Source: Lamellibrachia satsuma | Taxonomy: Eukaryota > Annelida > Polychaeta > Sabellida > Siboglinidae | Direction: 5' to 3' | NCBI GenBank assembly: GCA_033239005.1 | Contig: BSQZ01000011.1 | Span: forward strand, 2,981,001-3,045,000 | DNA length: 64,000 bases | Part shown: piece after piece, positions 62,901 through 64,000 of the stretch | Numbering within the stretch: position 1 is the stretch's first letter | Layout of the letters: each line of letters opens with the position of its first letter | Position numbers and translations under genes: made by a program | Notes under the pieces: generated by a model | Databases searched by the model: none | Told to the model about the DNA's origin: nothing | Seen by the model: only the letters and a program-made list of their open reading frames with translations

Positions 62901-63245
62901 AGTCGGAACAATCATATTGAAAAAAATCTCAATAAAATGCTGCAAAATTATGGGTATTTTATATAATTTTAACTCGTACATGCAGTATTTACTTCTCAAC
63001 TCAAGTATGTCACAGAAAAATGTGTTTATTTGATGATCATCTAAAATCAGCATGTACGTGTATATAAGGGTAAGCAATCGTATATGCTGCGCAGTTATAA
63101 GTAGTTATTTAAATACATCCATTATGAATTATCAAAGTAGGGGAGAAACGGCGATATCTTCGAGTCAAAAACCAATTATATTTATCTAATATGACTTAGA
63201 CAAAGTAACCTATGCTGAGTACTTAATTCATATAATTGTTTTTAG

Positions 63246-63340
63246 GGTGTGACAATGAGTTGGTGGTCCGATACTTGCCAGACAGGCAGTGCGGTTGCTA
63301 TAAGTTCGTGCGAGATCTCGCCAGTTGGGCTGAAGCCAAG
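63246..63340 (+). CDS. C-type lectin gene, start of the lectin domain
   Basis: Enters in phase 1 after TTTTTAG and leaves in phase 0 at AAG|GTAAGC. It encodes CDNELVVRYLPDRQCGCYKF then VRDLASWAEAK. The CYKF-x-x-x-x-x-SWAEAK pattern is the beginning of a C-type lectin-like domain: the first strand, then the W-x-x-A start of helix 1. The extra Cys pair before it fits long-form domains. Confidence 0.85.
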
Positions 63341-63584
63341 GTAAGCCGGCCTTTATCAAAAAGCGTTAGGCCCGTTTCCAAGTTAGGTCTTCCTAACCCT
63401 TCTAGAGGATCTTCTGAACATCATGGCACCAATTTAGGAAAGCATCGACGTTAGGTATGGGGATGCCGCCCCTATATAAGATAATTATACTATTTCCTTC
63501 CATTGAAAGTCACACAATAACAAATTAATGAGGAAATGTGTTTGTTAACTTTTTTGTTGTGCAATTTTGTGATGCCTATCGTAG

Positions 63585-63675
63585 GTGTACTGCAGTGTAC
63601 TGCGCGCCAAGATGGTCGAGGTGAAAGCCGCGGCGACCGACTCTTGGCTTGCAAGACAGCTCTACACGAGGGAAG
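63585..63675 (+). CDS. C-type lectin gene, helix-1/2 exon
   Basis: Enters in phase 0 after CGTAG and leaves in phase 1 at GGAAG|GTAAGA. It encodes VYCSVLRAKMVEVKAAAT then DSWLARQLYTRE. This is the conserved C-x-x-x-x-A-x-(M/L)-V-E-V stretch followed by helix 2, as in secreted invertebrate C-type lectins. Confidence 0.85.
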
Positions 63676-63881
63676 GTAAGATAAAGAATAGTAAATTACT
63701 CCAATATTAAGTTCGTAAAGCTTGAGCAGCGCCCTACAATGCAATGGAATTGTCCGCTTGATTAAATATATAACATCGGCGTTTGGTTCCTGCTACAGCT
63801 TGCTTATGCAATGTTTTGCAATGATTCCCTAAATGGCACGATGTGGAAGTAAAATACCCCTTTTATTTGTGGCGATTTCAG

Positions 63882-63974
63882 CCACTTACAAGCACAGTCT
63901 TCTGGAGAAGGCCGAGTACTGGCTGGGAGCCACGGACCTGGAAAAGGAGAGGGTTTGGAAGTGGGATCCCTCCA
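63882..63974 (+). CDS. C-type lectin gene, WIGL-region exon (gene continues past window)
   Basis: Enters in phase 1 after ATTTCAG and leaves in phase 1 at TCCA|GTACGT. It encodes TYKHSLLEKAEYWLGATDLE then KERVWKWDPS. YWLGATD corresponds to the WIGL motif and WKW to the W-x-W before the sugar-binding loop. The part with the calcium/sugar motifs (EPN or QPD, and WND) lies beyond the window, so sugar specificity cannot be judged. Spliced coding sequence in the window is about 130 codons. It likely encodes a soluble carbohydrate-binding protein of innate recognition type. Confidence 0.85.
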
Positions 63975-64000
63975 GTACGTATTATAAATATGACAATAAT

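Larger units (their letters stand above)
59476..63245 (+). other. Large intron of the lectin gene
   Basis: Holds a two-copy GC-richer repeat of about 65 bp (about 60083-60215, GATTCAGTTGTCTG in both), AT-rich sequence, a 37-bp minisatellite (61494-62306) and a LINE fragment (62370-62900). No additional exon recognised. Confidence 0.6.

Overview
The window is animal nuclear DNA, AT-rich and intron-bearing. It has spliced genes with GT-AG introns, C2H2 zinc-finger exons, a C-type lectin gene, several degenerate non-LTR retrotransposons, a Ty3/gypsy integrase remnant, and many microsatellites and minisatellites. Nothing fixes the species. The mix fits a marine invertebrate (lophotrochozoan or invertebrate deuterostome), which is an inference only.

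Region 1 (1-42.8 kb) is a head-to-tail array of four copies (U1-U4) of one unit of about 8.5-9 kb. Each unit carries, in order: a decayed unknown frame, a minisatellite of about 20 bp period, a minus-strand integrase fragment, an ACGC microsatellite, a spacer with TTCGG-type motifs, a small coding exon, an intron of about 0.6 kb, a long C2H2 zinc-finger exon, and a 3' tail with a TA microsatellite. U1, U2 and U3 keep open two-exon zinc-finger genes (714, 674 and 714 residues when spliced as proposed). All three have lost the last fingers: U1 and U3 share a 2-nt deletion, and U2 has a stop codon. U4 is gutted. U1 and U3 are near-identical outside the zinc-finger exon. U1 carries a 3.6-kb LINE with a target duplication, U2 carries a 446-bp Harbinger-like MITE, and U4 carries a 5'-truncated LINE.

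Region 2 (21.1-28.9 kb) sits exactly at the U2/U3 junction. It is bounded by TTAA on both sides and has inverted ends and matching subterminal motifs. I interpret it as one 7.77-kb TTAA-type DNA transposon (Kolobok/T2-like) that interrupts an originally continuous array.

Region 3 (42.8-52.5 kb) is transposon debris: a foldback element of about 200 bp, several reverse-transcriptase fragments, a 124-bp tandem repeat and a few weak candidate exons.

Region 4 (52.5-64 kb) holds the most interesting genes. One is a small secreted cysteine-rich peptide gene whose reading frame stays open across two micro-exons of 19 and 18 nt. The other is a secreted single-domain C-type lectin gene that runs off the right edge. 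The two share a duplicated promoter-like and first-exon cassette although their coding exons are unrelated. In the lectin copy a 30-bp CCAAT-containing module is amplified in tandem. This suggests co-regulated, possibly immune or mucosal, secreted effectors.
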